From positions 558,001-622,000 of the forward strand of contig NZ_QJJL01000002.1 of assembly GCF_003201935.1 (NCBI RefSeq): 64,000 nt of DNA. Reading direction: 5' to 3'. The notes beneath the pieces were generated by a model. The model searched no databases and was not told the origin of the DNA. It saw only the letters and a program-made list of their open reading frames with translations. This document shows, in pieces, positions 9,837-20,601 of this stretch. A program made the translations under genes and the position numbers. Position 1 is the stretch's first letter, and each line of letters starts with the position of its first letter. This DNA is from Loktanella sp. PT4BL. GTDB lineage: Bacteria > Pseudomonadota > Alphaproteobacteria > Rhodobacterales > Rhodobacteraceae.

Positions 9837-10961
9837 TTATTCGGCGTTCGCTTCCGCGCGGCTCTTGCCCGAGACAGCCATCGCCAGGGTGGCCGCCATG
9901 AACCCGTCCAGATCACCGTCCAGCACACCTTTGGTGTCGGAAGTTTCATAGTTCGTGCGCAGGTCCTTCACCATCTGGTAAGGCTGCAGGACATACGACC
10001 GGATCTGGTTGCCCCAACCCGCATCACCGGCGTTCTCATGCGCCTCGTTCACAAGGGCCGAACGCTTGTCCAATTCGATTTGGTACAAGCGCGATTTCAA
10101 AGCCTTCATCGCGATATCGCGGTTCTGGTGCTGCGATTTCTCGGAGCTTGTCACGACGATCCCTGTGGGCATGTGCGTGATCCGCACAGCCGAGTCGGTG
10201 GTGTTGACGTGCTGACCACCCGCACCGGAGGACCGGTAGGTATCGATGCGGATATCCGAAGGGTTCACCTCGATCTCGATGTTGTCATCGACAACCGGAT
10301 AGACCTTGACCGAGGTAAAGGACGTGTGGCGCTTAGCGGCGCTGTCAAAGGGTGAAATCCGCACCAGACGATGCACACCGCTTTCGGATTTCAGCCAGCC
10401 ATAGGCGTTATGGCCGCTGATCTTATAGGCGGCCGATTTGATCCCCGCCTCGTCACCGGGCTGTTCGGATTGCAGTTCAACCTTATATCCCTTCTTTTCC
10501 GCCCACCGCACATACATCCGCGCCAGCATATTGGCCCAGTCACAGCTTTCGGTGCCACCGGCCCCTGCGTTGATTTCAAGGAAGGTGTCATTGCCATCAG
10601 CCTCGCCATCCAGCAGGGCCTCCAGTTCTTTCTTGGCGGCCTTTTCGGCCAGCGCGGTCAGAGCTGCCTCGGCCTCGGCGACGATCTCGGCGTCGTCTTC
10701 CATTTCGCCCATCTCGATCAACTCGATGTTGTCGGACAGCTCGGTCTGGATGCTGTCATAGCCGGTCATGGCATCCAGCAACAACTGACGCTCGCGCATC
10801 AGCTTTTGTGCGCCTTCAGGATCATCCCAAAGGGTTGGGTCCTCAACGCGCGCGTTGAATTCTTCGAGGCGGTGGGGCGCTGTTTCGCGGTCCATCCGCT
10901 GCGCCAGCAAGGCAAGCGACTTTTGAATGGCCGCAATAGTATTTTGCATTTCCGCGCGCAT
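9837..10961 (-). CDS. prfB: peptide chain release factor 2
   Basis: RF2 ends translation at UGA and UAA. The 374-residue frame has the GGQ motif ([14 protein letters not shown]) that triggers peptidyl-tRNA hydrolysis and the RF2-specific SPF anticodon tripeptide ([15 protein letters not shown]). The start at 10961 gives the family N-terminus [16 protein letters not shown]; a frame seven codons longer is less likely. The frame is continuous, without the programmed +1 frameshift found in E. coli prfB. It follows PBP1A on the same strand, a common order in this group. Confidence 0.97.
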   Translation of the reverse strand: MRAEMQNTIAAIQKSLALLAQRMDRETAPHRLEEFNARVEDPTLWDDPEGAQKLMRERQLLLDAMTGYDSIQTELSDNIELIEMGEMEDDAEIVAEAEAALTALAEKAAKKELEALLDGEADGNDTFLEINAGAGGTESCDWANMLARMYVRWAEKKGYKVELQSEQPGDEAGIKSAAYKISGHNAYGWLKSESGVHRLVRISPFDSAAKRHTSFTSVKVYPVVDDNIEIEVNPSDIRIDTYRSSGAGGQHVNTTDSAVRITHMPTGIVVTSSEKSQHQNRDIAMKALKSRLYQIELDKRSALVNEAHENAGDAGWGNQIRSYVLQPYQMVKDLRTNYETSDTKGVLDGDLDGFMAATLAMAVSGKSRAEANAE

Positions 10962-11036
10962 GGGGCACCTGTTGTTCGTCAATGATATTTGATGATGCGG
11001 TCTTAGCGCGCCCTTAGGAGCGCGACAAGCACATGG

Positions 11037-13553
11037 TCAGTAGAGACCACCCGAAGACAGCGTCCCGAAGGTCGCCTTATCACCCACAGTCGCCGTTTCA
11101 CCTGTCGATGTGGTCACCTGACGCTGTGCGGCCTGTGCTTCCTCAAAGAGCGGCAGATCGGCCGCCATTGCAAAACCACCGTCAAACATGATGCCGAACA
11201 AAGGCTCTTCGCCGGGGCGGAAACATTCGCGGACGACGTTATCGCCGGTAGCATCATCAGGCAGGCGTGCGCCGCTGAAACGGTCGATATTGATGAACTG
11301 GCAATTGGCAGGCACGCGGAAGGAGCCCGAGCCGTACTTCTCGATCGCTTCTTCCATGAACCGGTTGAACACCGGCCCACAGAACCCGCCACCCGAGGCA
11401 CCACGGCCCAAGGTGCGCGGCGTATCATAGCCGATATAACAGCCTGCCACGATATTGGACGAAAAGCCCACGAACCACACATCTTTGGCGTCGTTGGTCG
11501 TACCGGTCTTGCCCGCAATCGGCACAGGAAGGTTCACCGTACCGCTTGCGGTGCCGCGCTGCACAACACCCTGCATCATCGAGGTCAGCTGATAGGCGGT
11601 GATTTCATTCATCACGCGGTCGCGGTTCGACATGATCCGCGGCCCGTCACCGGCAGGCAGATTGGCCTGATCGCAATCAAGACATGTGCGCTGGTCATGG
11701 CGGTAAACCGTGTGGCCGTAACGGTCCTGCACGCGGTCAACCAGCGTCGGCTCGACCCGTTCACCACCATTGGCGAACATCGCATAGGCGGCAACCATCT
11801 TGAACAAAGTGGTCTCATCGGACCCGAGCGAGGCCGCAAGCACGCGGTTCATATCCTCGTAGACACCAAAGCGTTCCGCATAGCGCCCGACCGTATCAAT
11901 CCCGATTTCCTGGGCAAGACGGATCGTCATCAGGTTCCGCGACCGCTCGATCCCCGTCCGCATTGGTGTGGGGCCATAGAACTGGTTGGATGAATTGCGC
12001 GGACGCCATGTGCCCTGCGGTGTGTTGATCGTGATCGGTGCGTCTACAATGATCGTGGCTGGCGAATAGCCGCTGTCCAAAGCTGCTGCATAGACAAACG
12101 GCTTGAACGATGATCCGGGCTGGCGCTGCGCCTGTGTGGCGCGGTTGAATACCGAGCTTTCATAGCTGAAGCCGCCCTGCATCGCGATCACACGGCCGGT
12201 GTTGACGTCCATCGCCATAAACCCGCCCTGCACCTCGGGCACCTGTCGCAAGGACCAGCGTTCAAAATTGCCGTCGCCGTCCAGCAAACGACGCACGTGA
12301 ACCACGTCACCGGGCGTGAAATTGTCAAAGAAATCACCCACCAGCCAACGGATATCGACACGCGGCACCACAAAGGGTTCGGCCTCTGTGTCTTCCACAC
12401 CTTCAATGCCGATCGTGAGCGTGTTCTCGGCCACCTCGCGGATCACCGCCGGATACCACTGACCGTCCAGATCAATGCTGCGGGGCACGTTCAGACCGGC
12501 AAGGGCTGCGCGCCAGTCCTCTTCGTTGGCCAAAGCTTCTTGCGGGATCGTCAGTTCGGTGCCGCGCCAGGCGCCCTGCGCGCGGTCATACTCCTCCAGT
12601 GCGCGCTGCAGGGAATGGGCCGCAGTCACCTGCAACTCGGGATCGATGGTCGCACGGATCGACAAACCGCCCGAGAAGAATTCCTCTTCCCCGAAGTTCT
12701 GGCTCAACTGGCGGCGGATTTCATCAGTGAAATAATCCCGCTCGGGCAATGTCTCGCGGAAATCCTCATAGTCGCCGCCCTGTACAGACAGAAGCGGGGC
12801 TGCGCGCTCGGTCTCATAGGTCTCTTCGTCGATATAACCGTTCTCGAACATCTCGCGCAGGGTGTTGTTGCGCCAGAACACAGCGGCCTCACGGTCGCGC
12901 ACAGGGTGGCGGTTGCTCGGCGCCTTCGGCAAAGACGCAAGATAAGCCGCCTCGCCCGGGGTCAGTTCGGTCAGAGGTTTGTTGAAATAGGTCAGCGCGG
13001 CAGCGGTTACGCCAAAACTGTTCTGGCCCAGAAAAATTTCGTTAAGATAGAGTTCCAGAATACGCTCTTTGGGCATCGCACCCTCAATGCGTACCGCCAG
13101 AATGATCTCTTTGATCTTGCGCTCGACCGAACGTGATCCATCCAGAAGGAAGTTCTTCATCACCTGCTGGGTGATCGTGGACGCCCCGCGCAGGTTTTCG
13201 CCGCGCGATTCCACCGCATCCACAAAGGCCGACACCATACCCATGGCGTCATAACCGCCATGTTCGTAGAAATTCTTGTCCTCGGCAGAAATGAAGGCCT
13301 GCTTGACGATATCGGGGATTTCCTCGGCGGGGGTGAACAGACGACGCTCGACCGCAAATTCGTCGATAATCTGCCCCTCACCAGAATAAATCCGGCTGAT
13401 TGTCTTGGGCGTGTACTGCGACAGGGTTTCATAACTCGGCAGGTCGCGGCCATACATATAAAGCACAGCACCAATCGCCAGCGCCCCCATAAAGGCCCCG
13501 AGCGTCAGCAGTGTGAACAAGCCGCCGAAGAAAGAAAGAATAAAGCGCAACAC
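11037..13553 (-). CDS. mrcA: penicillin-binding protein 1A, bifunctional transglycosylase/transpeptidase
   Basis: A class A PBP of about 838 residues that polymerises glycan strands and cross-links peptides in the periplasm. In order: one N-terminal membrane helix (about 5-34), a glycosyltransferase domain with catalytic E91 (SAEDKNFYEHGG), an OB-like insert, and a transpeptidase domain with S481xxK484 (QPGSSFKPF), an SRN motif and KTG (AGKTGTTNDAKD). Start choice is uncertain. GTG 13553 gives the family-like VLRFILSFFGG start; TTG 13550 and GTG 13631 are alternatives, the last adding 26 non-family residues. It sits between the cell-wall amidase and prfB, all on the minus strand. Confidence 0.93.
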   Translation of the reverse strand: MLRFILSFFGGLFTLLTLGAFMGALAIGAVLYMYGRDLPSYETLSQYTPKTISRIYSGEGQIIDEFAVERRLFTPAEEIPDIVKQAFISAEDKNFYEHGGYDAMGMVSAFVDAVESRGENLRGASTITQQVMKNFLLDGSRSVERKIKEIILAVRIEGAMPKERILELYLNEIFLGQNSFGVTAAALTYFNKPLTELTPGEAAYLASLPKAPSNRHPVRDREAAVFWRNNTLREMFENGYIDEETYETERAAPLLSVQGGDYEDFRETLPERDYFTDEIRRQLSQNFGEEEFFSGGLSIRATIDPELQVTAAHSLQRALEEYDRAQGAWRGTELTIPQEALANEEDWRAALAGLNVPRSIDLDGQWYPAVIREVAENTLTIGIEGVEDTEAEPFVVPRVDIRWLVGDFFDNFTPGDVVHVRRLLDGDGNFERWSLRQVPEVQGGFMAMDVNTGRVIAMQGGFSYESSVFNRATQAQRQPGSSFKPFVYAAALDSGYSPATIIVDAPITINTPQGTWRPRNSSNQFYGPTPMRTGIERSRNLMTIRLAQEIGIDTVGRYAERFGVYEDMNRVLAASLGSDETTLFKMVAAYAMFANGGERVEPTLVDRVQDRYGHTVYRHDQRTCLDCDQANLPAGDGPRIMSNRDRVMNEITAYQLTSMMQGVVQRGTASGTVNLPVPIAGKTGTTNDAKDVWFVGFSSNIVAGCYIGYDTPRTLGRGASGGGFCGPVFNRFMEEAIEKYGSGSFRVPANCQFINIDRFSGARLPDDATGDNVVRECFRPGEEPLFGIMFDGGFAMAADLPLFEEAQAAQRQVTTSTGETATVGDKATFGTLSSGGLY

Positions 13554-13688
13554 GAAAGGGAACCCAGTCCTGATAGTTTCAGGCGCCGTTATACGCGCTC
13601 CACCCCCTATGGTCAAAAGGCCAAATGCCACGTTCGGCCAGAAGATGCCTGCAATTCGGTCACTTTTTGAGCAGCAGGCCGCTGGTTT

Positions 13689-14843
13689 TTACCGCGCCAA
13701 AAGCACCACGGTGTCGCGGATCGCGCGCGCAATCCGTGCCCGTCCTTCGGGGGTCGCCAGAAACGCGCGGTCCTGCGCATTCGACAAGAACCCCGCCTCG
13801 ATCAGCACACTGGGAAAATCCGCCGCCGTCAGCACCACAAACTGCCCTTCGCGGCGCGGACGCGAATTCATCGGAACGCCCTGCGCCTGCATCGCCGCCG
13901 CAAGTGCGTCGGCTATCCGCACGCCCTCTGGTCCCGTGCGGGCGCGCGCCAAATCCATCAGCGCGGTCGCCACGCGGTCCTCGGCGTCGTTCAGATCGAT
14001 ACCCGCCAAAAGATCACCGCGCTCGTGGCGCTCGACGATCCGCTGGGCCGCAGCATCGCCACCATCGGATGACAGCGTATAGACCGAGGCACCACGCACG
14101 TCTTCTTCGCCCAAGGCATCCGCATGCAATGACAGAAACAAATCCGCCCCCACCTGCCGCGCAAATGTCATTCGCGCCGAAAGCGGGACGAATACGTCAT
14201 CCTCGCGTGTCAGCACCGCCTGCACGCCCTCTTGCGCGTTCAACATGACTGCAAGCTCGGCCGCAAGGATCAGCATCAGATCGGCCTCTTTGATGCCGCC
14301 CTGAAAGGCACCGGGGTCAATGCCGCCATGTCCGGGATCAATCACCACGATGAAATCCTCACTCGCAGCAAGGGCTGCGGCGGCATCGGGATCAAACCCC
14401 GTTACAACATCCCAGCCCGGATCGGGTGGCGCGCCTGCGGCGGCGGCAAATTCATCGGCGCTCGCACGCTCGAGCACAATTGTCAGATCAGCGCCCGCAT
14501 CGGTCCGCACCATGCCCGCCTCGGCAATGACAAGGGGTTCAGCCAAATCAACCACCATCCGCGACCACCCGGGGCGCAGCGGGCCAAAGCGCACATCTGT
14601 TGCCCGATCGCCCGACAACAGCGCAGCGGCATCAAGCCCTGTAAACGAGGCCCCTTCCACATCCAGCACCAGACGGCGCGGGTCATCCAGCGTGAATACG
14701 CGGTACGGCGTGATCCGGTCCAGCCCCATGGCAACCTCAAGCGTCCACCAGCCGTCGCTGACACTGGTGCGCTCAGGGTCGACCGTGACCTGAGCGGTGG
14801 CCAGATTGGCGATAAAGAGGAAAGACAGTAGCCAGCGGATCAT
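13689..14843 (-). CDS. N-acetylmuramoyl-L-alanine amidase, AmiC type
   Basis: A 384-residue secreted amidase that removes stem peptides from peptidoglycan during daughter-cell separation. A signal peptide (about 1-17, ending NLATAQ) leads into an AMIN-like septal targeting domain (about 20-125) and an Amidase_3 domain (about 165-380). Zinc-site motifs are present: DPGHGGIDPGA, the glutamate in GIKEADLML, and LHAD; the catalytic glutamate is in VLIEAGFLSN. The ATG overlaps the aminotransferase stop as ATGA (14840-14843), and PBP1A follows, so wall hydrolysis and synthesis are probably co-expressed. Confidence 0.93.
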   Translation of the reverse strand: MIRWLLSFLFIANLATAQVTVDPERTSVSDGWWTLEVAMGLDRITPYRVFTLDDPRRLVLDVEGASFTGLDAAALLSGDRATDVRFGPLRPGWSRMVVDLAEPLVIAEAGMVRTDAGADLTIVLERASADEFAAAAGAPPDPGWDVVTGFDPDAAAALAASEDFIVVIDPGHGGIDPGAFQGGIKEADLMLILAAELAVMLNAQEGVQAVLTREDDVFVPLSARMTFARQVGADLFLSLHADALGEEDVRGASVYTLSSDGGDAAAQRIVERHERGDLLAGIDLNDAEDRVATALMDLARARTGPEGVRIADALAAAMQAQGVPMNSRPRREGQFVVLTAADFPSVLIEAGFLSNAQDRAFLATPEGRARIARAIRDTVVLLAR

Positions 14844-15985
14844 GCCCGCCGCCCCTGCATGAACCGCGCCAGCCGGTCTAGCCCTTCGGTGATATCCGCC
14901 GTGGAGCGCGCATAGGAAAACCGCAACCAGTGGTGGCCGCGTGCGGCATCAAAATCAAGTCCCGGCGTGACGGCAACGCCTGCCTTTTCCAAAATCTCGG
15001 CAGCAAATGCCAAGGCATCATCGGTGTATTCCGACACATCCACATAGACATAGAATGCCCCGTCAGGCGGCGCAAAACGGGTCAGGCCAGCGGCCTGCAA
15101 CCCCTCAATCATCAGCGCCCGATTGGCGCGGTACACAGCCTTGTTCGCTTCAAGCTCATCGGTGCAATCCATCGCATGCAACGCCAGCCGCTGGGCGGCA
15201 TGGGGCGCACAGATGAACATATTCTGCGCCAGACGCTCGACCTGCCGGATGTGATCTTCGGGCACAATCATCCAGCCCACACGCCAACCGGTCATCGAGA
15301 AATACTTGGAAAAGGAATTCACGACATAGACGTCATCGGTGACCTGCAACGCCGAGACAGGGGCCACATCATAATCAATCCCGTGATAGATCTCGTCTGA
15401 AATGAACGCAGCACCCTGTGCTGCACAGGCCGCCGCCAATTCGGCCAAACCGTCACGATCCAGCATTGTCCCCGTCGGGTTCGCGGGCGAGGCGACGATC
15501 AGCCCGTCCAGATCATGCGCTGCCACATCGGCAGGTGCCGGCTGAAAACGCTGCGCAAATGTCGTGGGAATATCAATCGGGGTCAGGCCCACGGCCCGTA
15601 AAATCTGGCGATAGGACGGATAGCACGGCGTGCCCAGCCCGACCCGCGCGTCATTGTCAAACAACGCCGAAAACGCGAGCAGGAACGCGCCCGACGCCCC
15701 GCTGGTGATCACCACGCGCGCCGGATCAAGCGTCACCCCGTACCAATCGGCGTAATGCTTCGCGATCCGCGCTTTCAACTCCGGCAGACCCAGCGCCACC
15801 GTGTAACCCAAAGGGTCCGCCAGATCGTCAATCAACCGCGCCTTCGCCGCCTCCGGCGCACCGGTGCCAGGCTGGCCCACTTCCATATGGATGATATGCC
15901 GTCCTGCCGCCTCGGCCTGACGCGCGGCCTCCATTACGTCCATCACGATGAAAGGATCGACATTACCTCTGTCTGAGCGTCGCAT
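14840..15985 (-). CDS. PLP-dependent class I/II aminotransferase
   Basis: A 381-residue fold-type I aminotransferase of the aspartate aminotransferase superfamily. The Schiff-base lysine is K227 (NSFSKYFSMTGWRVGW). PLP-contact blocks are seen at ASPANPTGTM and SDEIYHGIDY, and the C-terminal substrate arginine region at HWLRFSYAR. The substrate is not evident. The stop overlaps the start of the cell-wall amidase gene by 4 bp. The upstream neighbour is a small secreted protein 62 bp away on the same strand. Confidence 0.9.
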   Translation of the reverse strand: MRRSDRGNVDPFIVMDVMEAARQAEAAGRHIIHMEVGQPGTGAPEAAKARLIDDLADPLGYTVALGLPELKARIAKHYADWYGVTLDPARVVITSGASGAFLLAFSALFDNDARVGLGTPCYPSYRQILRAVGLTPIDIPTTFAQRFQPAPADVAAHDLDGLIVASPANPTGTMLDRDGLAELAAACAAQGAAFISDEIYHGIDYDVAPVSALQVTDDVYVVNSFSKYFSMTGWRVGWMIVPEDHIRQVERLAQNMFICAPHAAQRLALHAMDCTDELEANKAVYRANRALMIEGLQAAGLTRFAPPDGAFYVYVDVSEYTDDALAFAAEILEKAGVAVTPGLDFDAARGHHWLRFSYARSTADITEGLDRLARFMQGRRA

Positions 15986-16047
15986 AGCCTGCCTCTTTTG
16001 TTTGGGTGCCTGTTTGCCCCTGTCAGGCGGTCAAGGTCAATGGCCCG

Positions 16048-16704
16048 CTAGAAGGCCGCCGAAAGCGGTACCAGAAAATCATGGATCTGCCGCGCCTTTT
16101 GCGACACTTGCGCGCCGATCGCTGCGGGATCGGCCACGTCACTGGCCCATGTCGCATTGACGGCCAAAGTCGCATTGATCGCCATCACTGGCATCCGGCA
16201 CAGCCCCGCATCACAATAGGCGACAACAGGCGCCTGATTGGGAAAGGGCGGCTGCACCTGACAGCTGACTGCGCCGGTTGGCGCCAGAGCACAGAGGTAA
16301 TCCTCCCCGCGCGTCACCGTCATGTCGGGATGAGAGACCGCCGCCAGATGTGCCACTGCCGCCTCTTGCGCTTCGGCAAGGGCATCAGGCCAGAGCGCAA
16401 CGCGCAAATCGCGCAGAGAAATCCCCGCCGCCGCAGGATCATAGGCAACCGAACTGACCACAGGGATCGGATTGCCGCGCCCGTCCACCGCCAGATCACG
16501 TACATCACGGCAAAGGGTCTGCGCGGTCAGCAGCAAGGGCGCACCATCAAACCCTTCGGCGCGCAGCACAATGCCGCCGCGATAGGTCACGCCATCGCCG
16601 CCTGTCAGGCCAAAATCTACAAAACGGTAAAAATCAGGGCAGGTTTGCGCAGATACGGCAGAACTGCCAAGCAGCAAAACCAGCAAGACAGGCAGGCCGC
16701 GCAA
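16048..16704 (-). CDS. putative secreted protein of unknown function
   Basis: About 218 residues. It begins with a signal peptide (LRGLPVLLVLLLGSSAVSAQ) followed by a mature part with several cysteines (QTCPDFYRF, TLCRDV, YLCAL, VSCQV, YCDAGLC) that could form disulfides in the periplasm. I do not recognise the family. No ATG fits; TTG 16704 is preserved with GGAG ten bases upstream, inside the end of ispG, so it is probably expressed from the ispG transcript. The open frame extends to 16869, but that part overlaps ispG and looks like a shadow. Confidence 0.65.
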   Translation of the reverse strand: MRGLPVLLVLLLGSSAVSAQTCPDFYRFVDFGLTGGDGVTYRGGIVLRAEGFDGAPLLLTAQTLCRDVRDLAVDGRGNPIPVVSSVAYDPAAAGISLRDLRVALWPDALAEAQEAAVAHLAAVSHPDMTVTRGEDYLCALAPTGAVSCQVQPPFPNQAPVVAYCDAGLCRMPVMAINATLAVNATWASDVADPAAIGAQVSQKARQIHDFLVPLSAAF

Positions 16705-16711
16705 CCTGCGC

Positions 16712-17833
16712 CTACTCCGCCGCTGCGGCTTGCGCTTCCAGTTCAGCGGCCTTTTTCTCGACCTGTTCGACGATATGATCGACCATATCTTCGTTGGACT
16801 GCTTGTGGCTCTGCTTGCCTGCAAGATAGACCATGCCGGACCCTGCCCCGCCGCCCGTAAAGCCCACATCGGTCATCAGCGCCTCTCCGGGGCCGTTCAC
16901 GACACAGCCAATAATCGACAGCGACATCGGCGTTTTGATATGCTCCAGCCGCTTTTCCAGCGCCTCGACGGTCTTGATCACGTCAAAGCCCTGACGCGCG
17001 CAGGACGGACAGGAAATGATGTTCACACCGCGATGGCGCAGACCCAGAGATTTCAGGATCTCGTAACCGACCTTCACCTCTTCCACCGGATCGGCAGAAA
17101 GGCTGACACGGATCGTATCACCGATCCCCATCCAGAGCAGATTTCCCAGCCCAATCGCCGACTTGATGGTGCCCGAGGTCAAACCACCGGCTTCGGTAAT
17201 GCCGAGGTGGATCGGCGCGTCGGTGGCATCGGCCAGTTGCTGATAGGCCGCGGCGGCCATGAACACGTCAGAGGCTTTGCAGGAAATCTTGAATTCGTGG
17301 AAATCATTATCCTGCAGGATTTTGATATGATCCAAACCGCTTTCCACCATCGCATCGGGACAAGGCTCGCCGTATTTATCAAGCAAGTGCTTTTCCAGCG
17401 ACCCCGCGTTGACGCCAATCCGGATGGAACAATTATGGTCCCGTGCGGCCTTGATCACCTCTTTGACGCGCTTTTCATCCCCGATATTGCCGGGGTTGAT
17501 GCGCAGGCACGCAGCCCCCGCCTCTGCGGCTTCGATGCCGCGCTTATAATGGAAATGAATATCGGCCACGATCGGCACGGAGACTTCGCTCACAATCTCT
17601 TTCAACGCAGCGCTTGACGCCTCATCCGGCACAGAAATACGCACGATATCGGCACCGGCATCGGCGGCGGCCTGCACTTGGGCAATGGTCGCTTTGACAT
17701 CCGTGGTCAGCGTGTTTGTCATGGTTTGCACGGTAATCGGCGCATCCCCCCCGACGGGGACATTACCCACCATGATCTGGCGCGACTTGCGGCGGTAGAT
17801 ATTGCGCCACGGACGGATATGGTTCAGGGACAT
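16712..17833 (-). CDS. ispG: 4-hydroxy-3-methylbut-2-enyl diphosphate synthase
   Basis: IspG (GcpE) converts methylerythritol cyclodiphosphate to HMBPP in the MEP isoprenoid pathway using a [4Fe-4S] cluster. The 373-residue frame shows the TIM-barrel start ([15 protein letters not shown]) and the C-terminal cluster cysteines in [11 protein letters not shown] and [10 protein letters not shown]. Length is typical for the short bacterial form. The RodZ-like gene is immediately upstream, an order also found in E. coli (rodZ-ispG). Confidence 0.97.
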   Translation of the reverse strand: MSLNHIRPWRNIYRRKSRQIMVGNVPVGGDAPITVQTMTNTLTTDVKATIAQVQAAADAGADIVRISVPDEASSAALKEIVSEVSVPIVADIHFHYKRGIEAAEAGAACLRINPGNIGDEKRVKEVIKAARDHNCSIRIGVNAGSLEKHLLDKYGEPCPDAMVESGLDHIKILQDNDFHEFKISCKASDVFMAAAAYQQLADATDAPIHLGITEAGGLTSGTIKSAIGLGNLLWMGIGDTIRVSLSADPVEEVKVGYEILKSLGLRHRGVNIISCPSCARQGFDVIKTVEALEKRLEHIKTPMSLSIIGCVVNGPGEALMTDVGFTGGGAGSGMVYLAGKQSHKQSNEDMVDHIVEQVEKKAAELEAQAAAAE

Positions 17834-17910
17834 GTCAGATCGACTTTCAGATGCGTTAGCGTTGCGCCCAACCTATGTCGGCAGGCGCACATCATCAAGC
17901 GACAGTCGTG

Positions 17911-19107
17911 CTATTCCTCTGCGACAACCTCGGCCACATTCATGATTTCGGCCAGATCTTCATCTGCGCTCAAATCCGCAACGGCATAGGTTTGCGTCAG
18001 GTTGTCGGTGCTCAGCGCCACATTGGACGTCACCACGCCCGATGGGCCGACAGGGCCGTAGTGCACGCCGTTGACCGCAAAGTACAAAGCACCGCTTTCA
18101 CCGACACGCAGCGTTGCGGGCTCTTCGGTCGCGGGCACAACAAAGTTCTGCCCCGGCTCCATCACGCCTTCATAAATAATTGTGCCATCGGCGGCGCGGA
18201 TACGCACCCACGCGGGACGCACAGCAACAAGTTGCAGTTCCGGCACGTCAGGCTCGACCACCTGCACCGGTGGCAAGGTTTCGGTGGTCACCGTTTCTGC
18301 CAACTGCAAATCAGGTGACAAGGCGCGGTCTTCCTGCGGCAGGATTGCGCCAATGCTGTCACGCCGCAAAGTGGAAATCGGCGCATCACGCGCAACAAGC
18401 ACAGGCACATCCAACGCCTGAGGGCGATAAAGCCGGTCGAGGGACTGCGCGGAAGGCGCTTCAAATCCGGCCAAGGCATCGCTCGGCTCGATTGCATTTG
18501 TGGCACCAGCCAGCGGATCAAGATCCGAGACAACAACGGGTGTCTGCTCTACGGGTGCGAATTGCACCTTCTGGACTTCCTGCAACACGGTCCAACCGCC
18601 AAAGCCCAGACCGCCAATCAACGCAACCAGCACCAGAACAGAGCCAATGGCGCGCGGTTCGATACCGGCCAGCATCGCGTCGCCTGCCGGTATAAAAGGC
18701 GTGGCGGAGGCAGAGAAAATATCCTTGCCCAGCGGTACACCCGCAGGGTCATAGGTCTTGCCCTTCAGAGAAGAGGCCTCAGCCGACATCCCGTGGGCGG
18801 TGGCAAACCCGCTTTCGGCACAAAAGCCTGCAAACGCCTCTTCGGGGTCCATGCCAAGGTAGCGTGCATAAGAGCGCACATAACCCGCAATAAAGCCGGG
18901 CGTGTCAAAAGCAGAAGGGTCTGCATTCTCGATGGCTGCGATATAGGCTGCTTTGATTTTCAGCTCGCGCTGCACATCCAGAAGGCTTTTGCCCAATGTC
19001 GCACGCTCGCCACGCATCACGTCACCCAAGCGCAGGTCATAGGCGTCAAAGCCTCTTGCCTCTGCGTCCTCCGACGCGTCCGCACGCTTGAAGGTCTTCC
19101 CGATCAT
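17911..19107 (-). CDS. RodZ-like helix-turn-helix membrane protein
   Basis: A 398-residue bitopic protein. It has a cytoplasmic HTH_25-type domain (about 27-95; LGKSLLDVQRELKIKAAYIAAIE and YVRSYARYLGMD), a linker, one membrane helix (about 153-176) and a periplasmic part ending in a DUF4115-like domain (about 290-370; AWVRIRAADGTIIYEG, GLPLY-like GALYFAVNGVHYGPVG). RodZ couples MreB filaments to the cell-wall elongation complex. Order and position before ispG agree with RodZ. I see no catalytic residues. The acidic C-terminal tail is unremarkable. Confidence 0.87.
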   Translation of the reverse strand: MIGKTFKRADASEDAEARGFDAYDLRLGDVMRGERATLGKSLLDVQRELKIKAAYIAAIENADPSAFDTPGFIAGYVRSYARYLGMDPEEAFAGFCAESGFATAHGMSAEASSLKGKTYDPAGVPLGKDIFSASATPFIPAGDAMLAGIEPRAIGSVLVLVALIGGLGFGGWTVLQEVQKVQFAPVEQTPVVVSDLDPLAGATNAIEPSDALAGFEAPSAQSLDRLYRPQALDVPVLVARDAPISTLRRDSIGAILPQEDRALSPDLQLAETVTTETLPPVQVVEPDVPELQLVAVRPAWVRIRAADGTIIYEGVMEPGQNFVVPATEEPATLRVGESGALYFAVNGVHYGPVGPSGVVTSNVALSTDNLTQTYAVADLSADEDLAEIMNVAEVVAEE

Positions 19108-19223
19108 CGACTGTCCCGTCGCTTAATGCCCCTAAGCGCGTACCGTTCAACGAATCGAAACAAAGCCTGCGCCTATCAAGACGTTAGCACGTCACAAAGA
19201 GTTATGCACAGGTGTATATAGAG

Positions 19224-20447
19224 TTAACCGGCCAACTCAGCACGATTCAGCGCACAATGTGACCACAATCCATCCAAAGCGCCTACCAATGCATCCATTT
19301 CGCGCGGACCATGCACCGGCGACGGGGTGAAGCGCAAACGCTCGGTGCCACGCGGGACGGTCGGGAAATTGATCGGCTGCACGTAGATGCCAAAGTCGGA
19401 CAAGAGCATATCGGACAGCTTCTTGGTATGGACCGGATCCCCGACAATCAGCGGCACGATATGGCTGCCGTGATCAATAATCGGCAGGCCCATTCCCTTC
19501 AGACGCAGCTTGAGGATTTTCGCCTGGGTCTGGTGCTGGACGCGCAGCGCCTGATCTGTCTTCAGATGGGCGACGGATGCCGCAGCACCCGCTGCAACAG
19601 CAGGCGGCAGCGATGTCGTAAAGATGAACCCCGGCGCGTAAGAGCGGATGGCGTCACACATTTTCGCGCTGGCGGCGATGTAGCCACCCATCACACCATA
19701 TGCCTTGGCCAAGGTGCCGTTGATGATATCAATCCGCCCCATCAGACCATCACGCTCGGCAACGCCTGCCCCGCGCGGTCCGTACATGCCTACTGCATGC
19801 ACCTCGTCGATATAGGTCAGCGCACCGAATTCATCGGCCAGATCGCAGATGTCCCTGATTGGTCCGAAATCACCATCCATCGAATAGATCGATTCAAAAG
19901 CAATCAGCTTTGGCGCATCAGGATCATCAGCCGCAAGCAGTTCGCGCAGGTGCGCTACGTCATTATGGCGGAAAATCCGCTTGGCGCCCCCGTTGCGGCG
20001 CACACCTTCGATCATCGACGCATGGTTCAAAGCGTCGGAATAGATAATCAGACCCGGAAACAACTTTGGCAAAGTGCTCAACGTCGCATCATTCGCGATA
20101 TAGGCCGAGGTGAAAAGCAGCGCCGCTTCCTTGTGGTGCAGGTCGGCCAACTCGGCCTCCAGACGCTTGTGATACACCGTTGTGCCGGAAATATTGCGCG
20201 TCCCGCCAGACCCCGCACCGGTGGCCTCGATCGCTTCGTGCATGGCGGCCAAAACGACAGGATGCTGGCCCATGCCCAGATAATCATTCCCGCACCAAAC
20301 GGTGACAGGCGCCTCTGATCCGTCGGGCTTACGCCACGTCGCATGGGGGAACTGACCGCGTTTGCGCTCGATATCAATGAAGGTCCGGTAGCGACCTTCG
20401 GTGTGCAACCGTTCGATCGCAATGTCCAACTTGGCGTTATAATCCAC
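19224..20447 (-). CDS. hemA: 5-aminolevulinate synthase
   Basis: ALAS condenses glycine and succinyl-CoA to 5-aminolevulinate, the first step of C4-pathway tetrapyrrole synthesis. The protein is 407 residues, the same as Rhodobacter HemA, and the PLP lysine is K248 ([14 protein letters not shown]). The start is GTG 20447, encoding VDYNAKLD with GAGGA eight bases upstream. The frame stays open to 21080, but that part runs antisense into the M20 gene and is not real. An FNR-type palindrome lies about 155 bp upstream of the start, in line with oxygen-controlled hemA in Rhodobacter. Confidence 0.96.
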   Translation of the reverse strand: MDYNAKLDIAIERLHTEGRYRTFIDIERKRGQFPHATWRKPDGSEAPVTVWCGNDYLGMGQHPVVLAAMHEAIEATGAGSGGTRNISGTTVYHKRLEAELADLHHKEAALLFTSAYIANDATLSTLPKLFPGLIIYSDALNHASMIEGVRRNGGAKRIFRHNDVAHLRELLAADDPDAPKLIAFESIYSMDGDFGPIRDICDLADEFGALTYIDEVHAVGMYGPRGAGVAERDGLMGRIDIINGTLAKAYGVMGGYIAASAKMCDAIRSYAPGFIFTTSLPPAVAAGAAASVAHLKTDQALRVQHQTQAKILKLRLKGMGLPIIDHGSHIVPLIVGDPVHTKKLSDMLLSDFGIYVQPINFPTVPRGTERLRFTPSPVHGPREMDALVGALDGLWSHCALNRAELAG

Positions 20448-20601
20448 GTCTTTCGTCCTCTTTGTCGGACCAAAAGCCACTTTATGTAGCGGTTTTTGAA
20501 TCGTTCTAAGCGTCATATAGGGCACAACCGCACGGGACAAGCCGTTACAAAGTGTCACCCCCCTTTCCGTCCCTTTTTGGAGAGCATCCTCCGCCGGTTC
20601 A

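Noticed and set aside
9837..10961. Programmed +1 frameshift in prfB
   Set aside because: The frame is continuous from the start to the SPF and GGQ motifs; no in-frame TGA near codon 25.
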